Made by a program: the position numbers and the translations under genes. Positions 50,804 through 60,801 of a stretch of 64,000 bases of DNA are shown here, piece by piece. Under the pieces are notes generated by a model. That model ran no database searches. It saw only the letters and a list, made by a program, of their open reading frames with translations, and was not told the DNA's origin. Positions within the stretch are counted from its first letter, which is position 1; each line of letters starts with the position of its first letter. Location of the stretch: assembly GCF_900105065.1 (NCBI RefSeq), contig NZ_LT629749.1:1054001-1118000 (forward strand), read 5' to 3'. The stretch comes from Friedmanniella luteola (GTDB lineage: Bacteria; Actinomycetota; Actinomycetes; Propionibacteriales; Propionibacteriaceae).

Positions 50804-52303
50804 ATGACCCGGCCGGGTTGGCTCCCCGCTGCGGACGGGGCGTCGCCCTGGGAGCAGGCGCACGTCGTCGTCGCCGGGATCGGGGTGTCGGGGTTCGCCG
50901 CGGCCGACGGGCTGCTGCAGTTCGGCGCCCGGGTGACCGTGCTCGACGAGCGGGCCGACGAGGTCGGCACCGACAAGGGTGCGCTGCTGGAGGTGCTCGG
51001 CGGGACGGTCCGGCTGGGGCCCGGCTCGACGGCGGCGCTGCCCGAGGACGCCGACCTGGTCATCACCACGGGCTGGGCGCCCGGCAACCCGCTGCTCGTG
51101 GCGGCCGCCGCGCGGGACGTGCCGATCTGGAGCGAGGTCGAGCTGGCCTGGCGGCTGAGCCGTCCCGCCAAGGTCATCCCCTGGCTGGGCGTGACCGGCA
51201 CCAACGGCAAGACCACCACCACGCAGATGCTCGAGGCGATGCTCGCCGCCTCGGGGCTGCGGACGGCGGCGGTCGGCAACATCGGCCGTCCGATCATGGA
51301 GATCGTCCTCGACCCCGAGCCCTACGACGTGCTGGCGGTCGAGCTGTCCAGCCACCAGCTGCACTGGTCGAACTCCCTGGCCCTGCACTCGGCGGCCGTC
51401 CTCAACCTGCAGCCCGACCACCTCGAGTGGCACGGCTCCTTCGAGGCCTACGCCGCGGCGAAGGCCTCGATCTACGAGCGCGTCTCCACCAGCTGCGTCT
51501 ACAACGTGCAGGACCCGGCCACCGAGCGGATGGTCGAGGACGCCGAGGTGGTGGAGGGCGCCCGCGCCATCGGTTTCACGCTCGGCACGCCCGCACCCTC
51601 GATGCTCGGCGTCGTCGACGACCTGCTGGTCGACCGGGCGTTCATCGAGCAGCGCCGGGACTCGGCGCTGGAGCTGGCCAAGCTGTCCGACATCTCCCCG
51701 CTGGCCCCGCACAACGTCGCCAACGCGCTGGCCGCCGCCGCGCTGGCCCGCTCGTTCGGGGTGCTGCCGCTGGCCGTCCGCGACGGGCTGCGCAGCGTCA
51801 CCCTGGGCTCGCACAAGATCCAGACCGTGACCGAGCGGGACGGGATCCGCTGGGTCGACGACTCCAAGGCCACCAACCCCCACGCGGCGGACGCGGCGCT
51901 GCGGGCGTTCGGCTCCACCACCCCGGACGACCCGGCCGGCAAGGTGGTCTGGATCGCCGGCGGGCAGGCCAAGGGGACCAGCTTCGACGAGCTCGTGACC
52001 GCGCACGCCGGCCGGCTGCGCGCTGCCGTGCTGCTCGGCGTCGACCGCGACGTGATCGCCGGGGCGCTGGCTCGACACGCCCCCGATGTCCCCGTCGAGA
52101 TGATCGGGGCCACCGACACTGGTGCCATGGTGCAGGCCGTCACGGCGGCTGCCTCGATGGCTCGGCCCGGTGACACGGTGCTGCTCGCCCCGGGGTGCGC
52201 CAGCAAGGACATGTACACCGACTACGCCGCGCGCGGCCACGCGTTCGTCCGGGCGATCCGGCACCTGACCTCCGGGTCGGGCGGGACGGGTGGCGCGGCG
52301 TAG
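50804..52303 (+). CDS. murD: UDP-MurNAc-L-alanine D-glutamate ligase MurD
   Basis: A 499-residue ligase that adds D-glutamate. [28 protein letters not shown] is the uridine-binding Rossmann part, [12 protein letters not shown] the ATP loop, [11 protein letters not shown] and [24 protein letters not shown] the central domain, [15 protein letters not shown] the C-terminal motif. The ATG at 50804 is the first start after mraY in frame with the fold; upstream open frame of 42 codons is unlikely to be translated. Confidence 0.95.
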   Translation: MTRPGWLPAADGASPWEQAHVVVAGIGVSGFAAADGLLQFGARVTVLDERADEVGTDKGALLEVLGGTVRLGPGSTAALPEDADLVITTGWAPGNPLLVAAAARDVPIWSEVELAWRLSRPAKVIPWLGVTGTNGKTTTTQMLEAMLAASGLRTAAVGNIGRPIMEIVLDPEPYDVLAVELSSHQLHWSNSLALHSAAVLNLQPDHLEWHGSFEAYAAAKASIYERVSTSCVYNVQDPATERMVEDAEVVEGARAIGFTLGTPAPSMLGVVDDLLVDRAFIEQRRDSALELAKLSDISPLAPHNVANALAAAALARSFGVLPLAVRDGLRSVTLGSHKIQTVTERDGIRWVDDSKATNPHAADAALRAFGSTTPDDPAGKVVWIAGGQAKGTSFDELVTAHAGRLRAAVLLGVDRDVIAGALARHAPDVPVEMIGATDTGAMVQAVTAAASMARPGDTVLLAPGCASKDMYTDYAARGHAFVRAIRHLTSGSGGTGGAA

Positions 52304-52326
52304 GCGAGCACGAAGGAGCAGCAGGC

Positions 52327-53652
52327 GTGGCGACAACAGTTCCCTCCCGGGGTGGCGTTCCGGCCCCCCGCACCGCGGGGACGCCGCGCAGCTCCGTCAA
52401 GCGGGAGCGGCTCGCCACCGGCCGCCGCAGTGCCGGCGCCCTGCACGAGACGCTCGGCTGGCTCCGCGCGGTGCTCGACCGGCCGCTGACCAGCTACCAC
52501 CTCGTCCTCGCCTCGGTCTCCCTGCTGCTCGTCCTCGGGCTGATGATGGTGCTGTCGGCGTCCAGCGTCAGCGCCTACCTCAACGAGGGCGACTCCTACT
52601 ACTACGTCAAGCGGCAGGCGATCTTCCTCGTCGCCGGGCTGGTCGCCGCCGTCGTGATCGCCCGCCTGCCGCTCGGCACCCTGCGGATGCTCGGCTGGGC
52701 CGGCGTCGGTCTCGCGGCCGTGCTGCTGACCCTCACCTACACCGGGCTGGGCAAGACCATCAACGGCAACCGGAACTGGCTCTACCTGGGGTCGGAGTCG
52801 TTCTCCATCCAGCCGGCCGAGTTCGCGAAGCTGGCCATGATCGTGTGGGGCGCGGACGTGCTGGCGCGCAAGCAGCGGCTGCTCGACCAGCCCAAGCACC
52901 TGCTGGTGCCCTACCTGCCGGTCTGCGGGCTGCTCATCCTGCTCGTCGTCTTCCAGGGCGACGCCGGCACGGCCGTGGTGATGGCCGGGATCGTCGCCGG
53001 GGTGCTGTGGATCGTCGGGGCCCCGCTCCGCGTCCTCGGCGCGCTGGCCGGCGTCGGCGTCCTCGGGGTGGTCGGCCTCTTCGCCTCCAGCCCCAACCGG
53101 ATGCGCCGGCTGGCCGCCTTCCTCGACCCGACCGCCGACCTGGGCGGGGCCAACGACCAGTCGCAGGCCGGCATGTACGCCATCGCCTCGGGCGGCTGGT
53201 GGGGCGTCGGCCTGGGCGCCAGCCGGCAGAAGTGGGGGAGCCTGCCCGAGGCGCACACCGACTTCATCTTCGCCGTGCTCGGTGAGGAGTTCGGGCTGTT
53301 CGGCAGCCTCGTCGTGCTCGGGCTGTTCCTCGTCCTCGGCTACGCCGGCGTGCGGATCGCCACCCGCTCCGACGAGCCCTTCGCCCGCTACGCCGCCGGA
53401 GGGGTCACCGCCTGGTTCATGATCCAGGCGCTGATCAACCTGGCCGTCGTGCTGCGGCTGGTCCCGATCGCCGGGGTGCCGCTGCCCCTGGTGTCCTACG
53501 GCGGCTCGGCACTGGTGGCCAACCTGCTGGCCGTCGGCGTGCTGCTGGCCTGCGCGCGCCGGGAGCCCGGGGCCCGCGCCCTGCTGGCCCAGCGGCCCGA
53601 GCGGCACCGCCCGCGGGTGAGCACCGTCGTCGGCTCGCGGGGTCCCCGGTGA
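52327..53652 (+). CDS. ftsW: septal lipid II polymerase FtsW
   Basis: A 441-residue SEDS glycosyltransferase with about ten membrane helices. LVLGLMMVLSASSVSA opens helix 1, KTINGNRNWLYLG and IQPAEFAKLAMIVW are the SEDS loops, and FAVLGEEFGLFGSLVVL and GVPLPLVSYGGSALVANL the late ones. It polymerises lipid II with FtsI at the septum. The GTG at 52327 has AAGGAG 8 bases upstream. Confidence 0.96.
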   Translation: MATTVPSRGGVPAPRTAGTPRSSVKRERLATGRRSAGALHETLGWLRAVLDRPLTSYHLVLASVSLLLVLGLMMVLSASSVSAYLNEGDSYYYVKRQAIFLVAGLVAAVVIARLPLGTLRMLGWAGVGLAAVLLTLTYTGLGKTINGNRNWLYLGSESFSIQPAEFAKLAMIVWGADVLARKQRLLDQPKHLLVPYLPVCGLLILLVVFQGDAGTAVVMAGIVAGVLWIVGAPLRVLGALAGVGVLGVVGLFASSPNRMRRLAAFLDPTADLGGANDQSQAGMYAIASGGWWGVGLGASRQKWGSLPEAHTDFIFAVLGEEFGLFGSLVVLGLFLVLGYAGVRIATRSDEPFARYAAGGVTAWFMIQALINLAVVLRLVPIAGVPLPLVSYGGSALVANLLAVGVLLACARREPGARALLAQRPERHRPRVSTVVGSRGPR

Positions 53653-54752
53653 CCTCCGCCGCGCCCTCGGTCGTCCTCGCGGGCGGCGGGACCTCCGGGC
53701 ACACCTCGCCGCTGATCGCGACCGCCGCCGAGCTCGAGCGGCTGCGGCCCGGCGTCAGGGTCACCGCCGTGGGCACGGCCCGCGGGCTCGAGACCCGGGT
53801 CGTACCCGCCGCTGGCCTGACCCTCGAGCTCATCCCGCCCGTCCCGCTGCCCCGCCGGCCCGGCGTCGACCAGGCCCTGGTCGGCGTCCGGCTCTGGCAG
53901 GCCGTGGCCGCGGCCGTCACCCTGCTCCGGCGGGTCGAGGCCGACGTCGTGCTCGGGTTCGGCGGCTACGTCTCCACCCCGGTGTACCTGGCCGCCCGCC
54001 GGCTGGGCCTGCCGATCGTGCTGCACGAGCAGAACGCGGTGCCGGGGCTGGCCAACAAGCTGGCCGCCCGGCTCACCCGGCACGTGTACACCGCCTTCCC
54101 GGACACCCCGCTGCCGCACGCCCGCTACCTGGGCCTGCCGCTGCGGCGGGGGATCACCGAGCTGGACCGCGCGGCCGCGCGCTCCGACGCCCGCAGCCGG
54201 GCCGGGCTGGACCCCGAGCGGACGACGCTGCTGGTCAGCGGCGGTTCGCAGGGTGCGGCGAGCATCAACCGCGCCGTGCTCGGCGCCCGCGACTCCCTGC
54301 TGGCCGCGGGCATCCAGGTGCTGCACGTGCTGGGGCCGAAGAACCTGACCGACGAGACCCGGCCGACGGTCGACCTCGCCACCGGCGCGGGCTACCACCC
54401 CGTCGGCTACGTCGACGCCATGGAGGACGCCTACGCGGCCGCGGACCTGATGCTCGGGCGCTGCGGGGCCAGCACGGTGCTGGAGACCGCCGTGGTCGGC
54501 CTGCCCGCCGTGTTCGTGCCCTACCCGCACGGCAACGGTGAGCAGGCTCGCAACGCGGCCCTCGTCGTCGACGCGGGGGGCGGCCTGCTGCTGCCCGACG
54601 CCGCGTGCACGGCGACGTGGGTCGCCCGGACGGTGCCGGCCCTGCTGGCCGACGCCGCGCGGCTGCGCGGGATGACGGACGCCCTCCGCGGCGTTGCCCG
54701 GGTGGACGCCGCGTCGCAGCTGGCGCGCAGAACCCTGGAGGTGGTGGCCTGA
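53649..54752 (+). CDS. murG: UDP-GlcNAc:lipid I transferase MurG
   Basis: A 367-residue GT-B enzyme that makes lipid II. VVLAGGGTSGHTSPLIATA is the N-terminal G loop, GFGGYVSTPVYLAARRL and HEQNAVPGLANK follow, and VSGGSQGAASINR with LGRCGASTVLE forms the UDP-GlcNAc site. The GTG overlaps ftsW by 4 bases, and murC begins at its stop (TGATG). Confidence 0.96.
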   Translation: MTSAAPSVVLAGGGTSGHTSPLIATAAELERLRPGVRVTAVGTARGLETRVVPAAGLTLELIPPVPLPRRPGVDQALVGVRLWQAVAAAVTLLRRVEADVVLGFGGYVSTPVYLAARRLGLPIVLHEQNAVPGLANKLAARLTRHVYTAFPDTPLPHARYLGLPLRRGITELDRAAARSDARSRAGLDPERTTLLVSGGSQGAASINRAVLGARDSLLAAGIQVLHVLGPKNLTDETRPTVDLATGAGYHPVGYVDAMEDAYAAADLMLGRCGASTVLETAVVGLPAVFVPYPHGNGEQARNAALVVDAGGGLLLPDAACTATWVARTVPALLADAARLRGMTDALRGVARVDAASQLARRTLEVVA

Positions 54753-56200
54753 TGGCGCTGGTGGAACCGGTCGAGCTGGTGCCGGCCCAGGAGCTGGGTC
54801 CGGTGCACTTCATCGCCATCGGCGGGTCCGGGATGAACGGCATCGCCTCGATGCTGGTCCAGCTGGGCGTCGAGGTGAGCGGCAGCGACCGCAACGACTC
54901 CGCCTACCTGCGCTCGCTGGAGGCGGCCGGCGCCCGGGTGCACGTGGGCCACGCGGCCGAGCAGCTGGGCGACGCGCGCACCGTCGTCGCCTCCTCCGCC
55001 ATCCGGCCCGAGAACCCGGAGCTCGCCGAGGCCCGGCGCCGGGGGCTGCGGGTGCTGCACCGCAGCGCCGCCCTCGGCTCGCTGATGCTCGGCCGCCGCG
55101 GGGTCGCCGTCGCCGGCACCCACGGCAAGACGACGACGACGGGCATGCTCGCGCACGTCCTCACCGGCTGCGGGCTCGACCCGTCCTTCGTCATCGGCGG
55201 CGCCCTGACGGGCACCAAGACGGGCGGCCACCTCGGCGGCGGCGACGTCATGGTGGTCGAGGCCGACGAGAGCGACGGCTCGTTCCTGCAGTACCCGGCC
55301 GAGGTGGCCGTCGTCACCAACGTCGACGCCGACCACCTCAGCAACTGGGGGACCGCGGAGCACTACGCCGACGGCTTCCTGCGCTTCGCGACCGGCCCGG
55401 CCGTCCGGCTGCTCGTGGTGAGCGCTGACGACCCGGGCGCGGTCCTGCTGACCGAGCGCGTCCGCCGCGCCCAGGCCGACGGCCGGGCCCCGGAGGGGCT
55501 GGAGGTCGTCACCTTCGGCGTGTCGCCGGACGCCGACGTGCGGATCGCGGGCACCGCCTTCGCCGGCACCGGCTCCCAGTTCAGCCTGCACCGGCGGGGG
55601 GCGGGCGGTCCCGTGGCGATGGCCGTGCCCGGTCACTACAACGTGCTGAACGCCGCCGCCACCTACGCCGTCGCCACCTGGCTGGGCGCCGACGAGGCCC
55701 GGGTCCGGACCGAGCTCGGCGGCTACGCGGGCACCAACCGCCGCTTCCAGCTGGTCGGCACCGTCGACGGCGTCCGGGTCTACGACGACTACGCCCACCA
55801 CCCGACCGAGGTGCACCACACCCTGGTCGCGGCGCGGACGGGGGTGGGGGAGCACGGCCGGGTCGTCGTCTGCTTCCAGCCCCACCTCTACACCCGGACC
55901 CGGGACTTCTGGCCCCAGCTGGCCGCGGCCCTCGAGCTGGCCGACGAGGCCGTCGTGATGGACGTCTGCGGCGACCGGGAGGACCCCATCGCCGGCGTCG
56001 ACGGGGCCCTCGTCGCCGACGCCGTCAGCCCGGGCACGGCGCACGTCACCTACGTGCCCGACTGGGACGCGGCGGCGCCGACGGTCGCCGCCCTCGCCCG
56101 GCCGGGCGACCTGGTCATCACCGTCGGCTGCGGGGACGTCACGAAGGTGGCCCCGCAGATCGTCGCCCAGCTGGAGCAGCGCGCAGGAGGAGGCCGATGA
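54752..56200 (+). CDS. murC: UDP-MurNAc L-alanine ligase MurC
   Basis: A 482-residue ligase adding L-alanine to UDP-MurNAc. FIAIGGSGMNGIASMLVQLG is the uridine domain, AGTHGKTTTTGMLAHVL the ATP loop, and VEADESDGSFLQY with NVDADHLSNWGT follows. YDDYAHHPTEV is the MurC signature. It overlaps murG by 1 base and ftsQ by 4. Confidence 0.96.
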   Translation: MALVEPVELVPAQELGPVHFIAIGGSGMNGIASMLVQLGVEVSGSDRNDSAYLRSLEAAGARVHVGHAAEQLGDARTVVASSAIRPENPELAEARRRGLRVLHRSAALGSLMLGRRGVAVAGTHGKTTTTGMLAHVLTGCGLDPSFVIGGALTGTKTGGHLGGGDVMVVEADESDGSFLQYPAEVAVVTNVDADHLSNWGTAEHYADGFLRFATGPAVRLLVVSADDPGAVLLTERVRRAQADGRAPEGLEVVTFGVSPDADVRIAGTAFAGTGSQFSLHRRGAGGPVAMAVPGHYNVLNAAATYAVATWLGADEARVRTELGGYAGTNRRFQLVGTVDGVRVYDDYAHHPTEVHHTLVAARTGVGEHGRVVVCFQPHLYTRTRDFWPQLAAALELADEAVVMDVCGDREDPIAGVDGALVADAVSPGTAHVTYVPDWDAAAPTVAALARPGDLVITVGCGDVTKVAPQIVAQLEQRAGGGR

Positions 56201-56958
56201 GCCCGACCGCCACCGGGACCCCGGCCCGGCCGTCCAGCCCGCCGACCCCACGGCCCCGGCCCGACCTGCGGCGCGAGCTCGACCGGCGCCGGGCCACCCG
56301 ACGGCGGCTGGTGGCCGCCGGGGTGGTGGCCCTGGTCGTGGTCCTCGCCGGCGTGCTGGTGTGGCTGGTCACCGCCTCGTCCGTGCTCGCGGCCCGGGAG
56401 GTCACCGTCACCGGGCAGCGCGAGCTGACCGAGACCCAGGTGCGCGACGCCGTCGCCGTCCCGCTCGGTGTGCCGCTGGCCCGCCAGGACGTGGACGCCA
56501 TCGCCCGCCGGGCCACCACGCTGCCGCAGGTCGCCTCGGCCACCGTGGAGCGCCGCTGGCCGCACACCGTCGAGGTGGCGGTCGTCGAGCGCGAGCCGCT
56601 GCTCGCGATCCGGCAGCCGGACGGTTTCGCCCTGGTCGACCTCCGCGGCGTCGCCTACGAGACGCGGTCCGCGGTGCCCGACGGGGTGCTGCGCGCCGAC
56701 GCCGACCCGGGCGCCGTGCCCCTGCTCACCGACCTCGCCGTGGTCGCCGAGTCGCTGCCCACGGAGCTGCGCGACGACGTGCAGCGGATCCGGGCGACCT
56801 CCGCCGACGACATCGTGCTGGAGCTGCGGTCGGGGACCACCGTCCGCTGGGGTGACGCGCGGGAGTCCCCGCTCAAGGCGCAGATCGTCGACGCGCTCCG
56901 CACGAAGACCACCCGCACCATCGACGTCTCGGCCCCGCACACGCCCGCCGTCCGCTGA
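56197..56958 (+). CDS. ftsQ: cell-division protein FtsQ
   Basis: A 253-residue bitopic protein. A Pro/Arg-rich cytosolic tail of 45 residues leads to one membrane helix (LVAAGVVALVVVLAGVLVWLV) and the POTRA domain (LAAREVTVTGQRELTETQVRDAV). The FtsQ domain then has RRWPHTVEVAVVEREPLLAIR, typical of the family. It bridges FtsL/FtsB to early division proteins. A 237-base gap with promoters separates it from ftsZ. Confidence 0.94.
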   Translation: MSPTATGTPARPSSPPTPRPRPDLRRELDRRRATRRRLVAAGVVALVVVLAGVLVWLVTASSVLAAREVTVTGQRELTETQVRDAVAVPLGVPLARQDVDAIARRATTLPQVASATVERRWPHTVEVAVVEREPLLAIRQPDGFALVDLRGVAYETRSAVPDGVLRADADPGAVPLLTDLAVVAESLPTELRDDVQRIRATSADDIVLELRSGTTVRWGDARESPLKAQIVDALRTKTTRTIDVSAPHTPAVR

Positions 56959-57195
56959 GCCGCGGGAGCGTCCTGCGCGAGCGGGCGTGAAGGTATACCT
57001 CAGGTCGAGCATTCGGGGCGTTTTGGCGGATGCCGGGCGTGTCTGGCGCCTGCGGGTGGACAGCCGCCCGCCGGTCTCGGATAGCCTCGTGCCACGCCGG
57101 TCCGTCCGTCCCAGGCCCCTTCCCCGTTGACTGAAGGTCGAGACTTCTCCGCGCGCCCCCCATGTCGTCAGCACGGAAGTCGAGGCGGAATACCC
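56959..57195 (+). promoter_or_regulatory. ftsZ promoter region
   Basis: 237 bases without a gene. A 10-base palindrome AGGTATACCT lies at 56991-57000 in an AT-richer patch, a GATAGCCT -10-like box lies near 57078, and AGGCGGAA lies just before the GTG at 57196. Strong independent ftsZ promoters at this position are known in other Actinobacteria. Confidence 0.55.
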
Positions 57196-58434
57196 GTGGT
57201 CTCTGCATCACAGAACTACCTGGCCATCATCAAGGTCGTCGGGGTCGGCGGCGGCGGCGTCAACGCCGTCAACCGGATGATCGAGGCCGGACTTCGGGGA
57301 GTCGAGTTCATCGCCGTCAACACCGACGCCCAGGCGCTGCTGATGAGCGACGCCGACGTCAAGCTGGACATCGGCCGCGAGCTCACCCGCGGCCTCGGGG
57401 CCGGCGCCGACCCGGACAAGGGCCGCCAGGCCGCGGAGGACCACGCCCAGGACATCGAGGACGCGCTGAAGGGCGCCGACATGGTCTTCGTCACCGCCGG
57501 CGAGGGGGGTGGGACCGGGACCGGAGGGGCGCCCGTCGTCGCCCGCATCGCCCGCGCCCTCGGCGCCCTGACCATCGGCGTGGTCACCCGGCCGTTCTCC
57601 TTCGAGGGCAAGCGCCGCGCCACCCAGGCCGAGTCCGGCATCGCCGGCCTCCGCGAAGAGGTCGACACCCTCATCGTCATCCCGAACGACAAGCTGCTGC
57701 AGATGGTCGACCACCAGATCGCCATCCTCGACGCCTTCAAGCAGGCCGACCAGGTGCTGATGCAGGGTGTCTCGGGCATCACCGACCTCATCACCACCCC
57801 CGGCCTGATCAACCTGGACTTCGCCGACGTCAAGGCGGTCATGTCCAACGCCGGGTCCGCGCTGATGGGCATCGGCTCGGCCCGGGGCGAGGACCGCGCC
57901 CGGGCGGCGGCCGAGATGGCCGTCTCGTCCCCGCTGCTGGAGGCGAGCATCGACGGTGCCCGCGGGGTGCTGCTCTCGATCGCCGGTGGCTCCGACCTCG
58001 GCCTGTTCGAGGTCTCGGCCGCGGCCAACCTGATCCAGGCCGCCGCGCACGAGGACGCGAACATCATCTTCGGCACGGTCATCGACGACGCCCTCGGCGA
58101 CGAGGTCAAGGTCACGGTCATCGCGGCGGGCTTCGAGGGCGGCCAGCCGCCGCGCCGGCAGCCGGGCATCAGCCGGAACGCCGACCTCCGACCGAGCGGT
58201 CAGGGCGCGCGCCCGGGCGGCGGCCCGGCGCCCACCGCCCCGCAGAACGGCGGTGCCCCGACCCCCGCCCCCGCCCCGCAGCCGGCCCCGGCCGCAGCGC
58301 CCGCCGGCCACGCCCCCACCGGCCCCGCCGGTGCACCCGTGTTCCGGCCGACGCCGCAGCAGCAGGCGGCCGCCCCGCGGTCGACCCGTCCGGCCGACGA
58401 CGACGACCTGGACATCCCCGACTTCATGAAGTGA
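57196..58434 (+). CDS. ftsZ: cell-division GTPase FtsZ
   Basis: A 412-residue tubulin-like GTPase that forms the Z ring. The GTP loop is [15 protein letters not shown], with [20 protein letters not shown] at the N-terminus and [22 protein letters not shown] as the T7 region. A Pro/Ala-rich linker of 80 residues ends in the conserved tail [12 protein letters not shown], which binds SepF. The GTG at 57196 was chosen because the family starts with XXQNYLAVIKVVG shortly after. Confidence 0.98.
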   Translation: MVSASQNYLAIIKVVGVGGGGVNAVNRMIEAGLRGVEFIAVNTDAQALLMSDADVKLDIGRELTRGLGAGADPDKGRQAAEDHAQDIEDALKGADMVFVTAGEGGGTGTGGAPVVARIARALGALTIGVVTRPFSFEGKRRATQAESGIAGLREEVDTLIVIPNDKLLQMVDHQIAILDAFKQADQVLMQGVSGITDLITTPGLINLDFADVKAVMSNAGSALMGIGSARGEDRARAAAEMAVSSPLLEASIDGARGVLLSIAGGSDLGLFEVSAAANLIQAAAHEDANIIFGTVIDDALGDEVKVTVIAAGFEGGQPPRRQPGISRNADLRPSGQGARPGGGPAPTAPQNGGAPTPAPAPQPAPAAAPAGHAPTGPAGAPVFRPTPQQQAAAPRSTRPADDDDLDIPDFMK

Positions 58435-58456
58435 GCCGGTCGCCCGGCGGCGCGCC

Positions 58457-58481
58457 CACCCCGGTCCGGCGGACCGGGGTG
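58457..58481 (+). terminator. terminator-like hairpin after ftsZ
   Basis: CACCCCGGTCC and GGACCGGGGTG form an 11-bp perfect stem with a 3-base loop GGC. No T tract. A TAGCGT box at 58531-58536 could be the promoter that drives sepF. Confidence 0.65.
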
Positions 58482-58652
58482 GACCCGCGTGTCGGGGAGG
58501 ACCTGGCTCGCTTCGCGGCCACCGGCCGGTAGCGTCGGCGGCAGCGACGCGGGGGACCCGGCCGGCGACGCCGGACCCGTCCCCCACCCGACCGGCCCGC
58601 GAGGGCTGGTCCAGCACGAGCACCTTCGAGACGGCAGAGGCAGGACGACCAC

Positions 58653-59192
58653 ATGGCGGAGAAACTGAAGCGGGCAGCCGCGTGGCTGGGTCTGGTCACC
58701 GACGACCGGTACGCGGACTACGACGACGCCGACGCCACGGAGCGCACCGAGGGCATCAGCCGCGAGGAGCTGCTGGGGGCGCAGGAGAAGCGGCCCGCCA
58801 GCGTCACGCCCCTCGAGACCCGGCGCACCACCCCGCCGGCGGCCCACGGCTCCACCCCCGTCTCGATCCCGAGCGCCGCCCCGGCGCCCAACCCGACCCC
58901 CCGGACGGCCGACGTGTCCCGCATCATCACCGTCCACCCGCGCACCTACAACGAGGCGCGGACCATCGGCGAGCACTACCGCGACGGCGTCCCGGTGATC
59001 ATGAACCTGACCGAGATGGAGGACGTGGACGCCAAGCGTCTCGTCGACTTCGCCGCCGGGCTGATCTTCGGCCTGCGCGGCACCATCGAGCGCGTCACCA
59101 GCAAGGTGTTCCTGCTGTCCCCGCAGAACGTCACCGTGACCGCCGAGGACAAGGAGCGGATCGCCGCCGGGGGCTTCTTCAACCAGAGCTGA
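58653..59192 (+). CDS. sepF: SepF, FtsZ membrane-anchor protein
   Basis: A 179-residue protein. The N-terminal amphipathic helix [15 protein letters not shown] is the membrane anchor. A disordered linker leads to the SepF domain ([52 protein letters not shown]), which binds the FtsZ tail. In other Actinobacteria two genes (yfiH, yggS) come between ftsZ and sepF; here they are missing. Confidence 0.94.
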   Translation: MAEKLKRAAAWLGLVTDDRYADYDDADATERTEGISREELLGAQEKRPASVTPLETRRTTPPAAHGSTPVSIPSAAPAPNPTPRTADVSRIITVHPRTYNEARTIGEHYRDGVPVIMNLTEMEDVDAKRLVDFAAGLIFGLRGTIERVTSKVFLLSPQNVTVTAEDKERIAAGGFFNQS

Positions 59193-59321
59193 GCCGGCCG
59201 CGGCCGGTCCGGTCCGCCCGGCCGGCGCGCACCCGTGCCACCCGTTGCCCGGGGGCCTACCCTGGGAGCAACGGAGTGCCGCTCGACCTCGACTGGCCGT
59301 AGCAGAACAGGGTTCCTCACC

Positions 59322-59618
59322 GTGGTAATCGTCGGATCGCTCATCCTCGTGGTGCTGAGGATCTTCCTCGTGTTCCTCTTCGCGCGGATGATCCTCTCCT
59401 GGGTCCCCGTGCTCGTCCGCGACTGGGAGCCCCGCGGCCCCCTCCTCGTGGCCGCCGAGTTCGTCTACTCCGTCACGGACCCCCCGCTGCGCGCCCTGCG
59501 CAAGGTGCTGCGCCCCGTCCGGATCGGGACGGTCATGCTCGACCTCGCCTTCATCGGGCTGTTCATCCTGGTGAGCCTGCTGATGCGGGTCGTCGCGCTG
59601 GTCTTCTTCGGTCTGTGA
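59322..59618 (+). CDS. YggT family membrane protein
   Basis: A 98-residue protein with two to three membrane segments. VLRIFLVFLFARMILSWVP and the loop SVTDPPLRALRKVLRP are family features, ending in a final helix. The GTG at 59322 gives an N-terminal hydrophobic start VVIVGSLILVVLR. It corresponds to Rv2146c. Function is unknown; it is always near division genes in Actinobacteria. Confidence 0.9.
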   Translation: MVIVGSLILVVLRIFLVFLFARMILSWVPVLVRDWEPRGPLLVAAEFVYSVTDPPLRALRKVLRPVRIGTVMLDLAFIGLFILVSLLMRVVALVFFGL

Positions 59619-59619
59619 C

Positions 59620-59641
59620 CCGGCCGCGCCCGGCGCGGCCC
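59620..59641 (+). terminator. hairpin after the YggT gene
   Basis: GGCCGCGCC pairs with GGCGCGGCC across one spacer base, then TTGCTG follows. A TAGGGT -10-like box at 59671-59676 gives wag31 its own promoter. Confidence 0.45.
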
Positions 59642-59670
59642 GTTGCTGCGTGATCCCCGGAGCCAGCCGG

Positions 59671-59676
59671 TAGGGT
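59671..59676 (+). promoter_or_regulatory. candidate -10 box of wag31
   Basis: TAGGGT lies 52 bases before the ATG at 59729, with GAGATCGCGAGGTGG (59711-59725) containing the ribosome binding site. Confidence 0.4.
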
Positions 59677-59728
59677 GACCCGGTTGGGTGAACCTGCCCA
59701 GCGCCCCTGTGAGATCGCGAGGTGGACG

Positions 59729-60637
59729 ATGACTCTGTCGTTGGACGACGTGCGCAACAAGCGCTTCCGGATGGCCCGCAAGTCCGGCTACGAGGTCCTG
59801 GAGGTCGACGAGTTCGTCGACGAGGTGGAGGCCACCTTCGAGCAGCTGTTCGAGGAGAACCGGAACCTCAAGAAGCAGGTCGAGTCGCTGAAGTCGACCG
59901 GCTCGGCCGCCAGCACGCCCGCCGAGGACGCGAAGCCCGTGGTGGCCGAGCGCCAGCCGGCCGCCAGCAGCCCGGCCCCCGGCACGGCTCCCGCGCCGGT
60001 CGTCAGCGCCCCCGCGCAGCCCGTCGAGCGGCTCGTCGTCACCGCCAGCAAGGAGGCCAGCTCCGCGGTCGTCCGGCTGGTCGAGCTGTCGACGGACCAG
60101 GCCGAGCGGCTGGTGGCCGAGGCCGCCGCCGAGGCCGCCCAGATCCGCGAGCAGGCCTCGACGGCCGCCGCCGAGGAGACGTCCGAGGCCCACGCCCGCG
60201 CCCAGAAGGTCGAGACCGAGGCCCGCGCCCACGCCGAGCGGCTGCAGGCCGACGCGCTGGGCCGCGCGGAGTCGCTCGACCGGGAGATCGAGACGCGGCG
60301 CACCCAGATGTTCGGGGAGCTGGAGAAGCAGCGCGACGAGCTCACCGCGACCGTGCAGGCGCTCCGCAGCTTCGAGGCGACCTACCGCAGCAACCTCACC
60401 CGCCACCTGCAGAGCCAGATCGAGGTGCTCGCCAGCGGCCACGAGGAGCCGGCCGACCCGCCGGCCGCGCTGGACGCCGCCCCGACCGCTCCGCGGACCA
60501 CCGGTGGCGCGTCCGCCGCCGACGGCGCGGAGCCGGGGGCCGACCCGGCCGCGGACGACGCCCCCACCGCCGGTGGGGGATCGGCCACCAGCAGCGACAC
60601 CCCGCGCCTGGACGCGCTGCTCGGCGACCAGCGCTGA
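59729..60637 (+). CDS. wag31: polar growth protein DivIVA/Wag31
   Basis: A 302-residue coiled-coil scaffold for polar cell-wall growth. The membrane-curvature domain reads DDVRNKRFRMARKSGYEVLEVDEFVDEVEATFEQLFEENRNLKK (residues 6-49; quoted here only in part as KSGYEVLEVDEFVDEVE). A Pro/Ala-rich stretch at 60-110 interrupts two coiled coils (about 110-230), and the tail after about 240 is disordered. Homologous to Rv2145c. The basic MARK segment replaces the usual phosphosite region. Confidence 0.93.
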   Translation: MTLSLDDVRNKRFRMARKSGYEVLEVDEFVDEVEATFEQLFEENRNLKKQVESLKSTGSAASTPAEDAKPVVAERQPAASSPAPGTAPAPVVSAPAQPVERLVVTASKEASSAVVRLVELSTDQAERLVAEAAAEAAQIREQASTAAAEETSEAHARAQKVETEARAHAERLQADALGRAESLDREIETRRTQMFGELEKQRDELTATVQALRSFEATYRSNLTRHLQSQIEVLASGHEEPADPPAALDAAPTAPRTTGGASAADGAEPGADPAADDAPTAGGGSATSSDTPRLDALLGDQR

Positions 60638-60645
60638 CCCCGGCA

Positions 60646-60677
60646 CGCACACGGCCCGGAACCACGGGCCCTGTGCG
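60646..60677 (+). terminator. terminator-like hairpin after wag31
   Basis: CGCACACGGCCCG pairs with CGGGCCCTGTGCG across a 6-base loop, with one mismatch. It marks the end of the dcw transcript. Confidence 0.65.
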
Positions 60678-60739
60678 CTGCCCGGTGTCCCGCTCAGCAG
60701 ATTCTTCGCCCTCCGGTGGTCCCGCGGGTCCTCCGGACA

Positions 60740-60768
60740 TTGAGTTGCGGCCGATCACCGCCTACTGT
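60740..60768 (+). promoter_or_regulatory. promoter of the DksA-like gene
   Basis: TTGAGT and TACTGT lie exactly 17 bases apart, followed 33 bases later by the ATG at 60802. One of the best sigma-70-type promoters in the window. Confidence 0.65.
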
Positions 60769-60801
60769 CTCTGCGTCACTCCAACCCTCAGGGGGAACCC
60801 C

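Noticed and set aside
58490-58532. Remnant of yfiH or yggS after ftsZ
   Set aside because: A short open frame ending at 58532 has no residues that recall either family.
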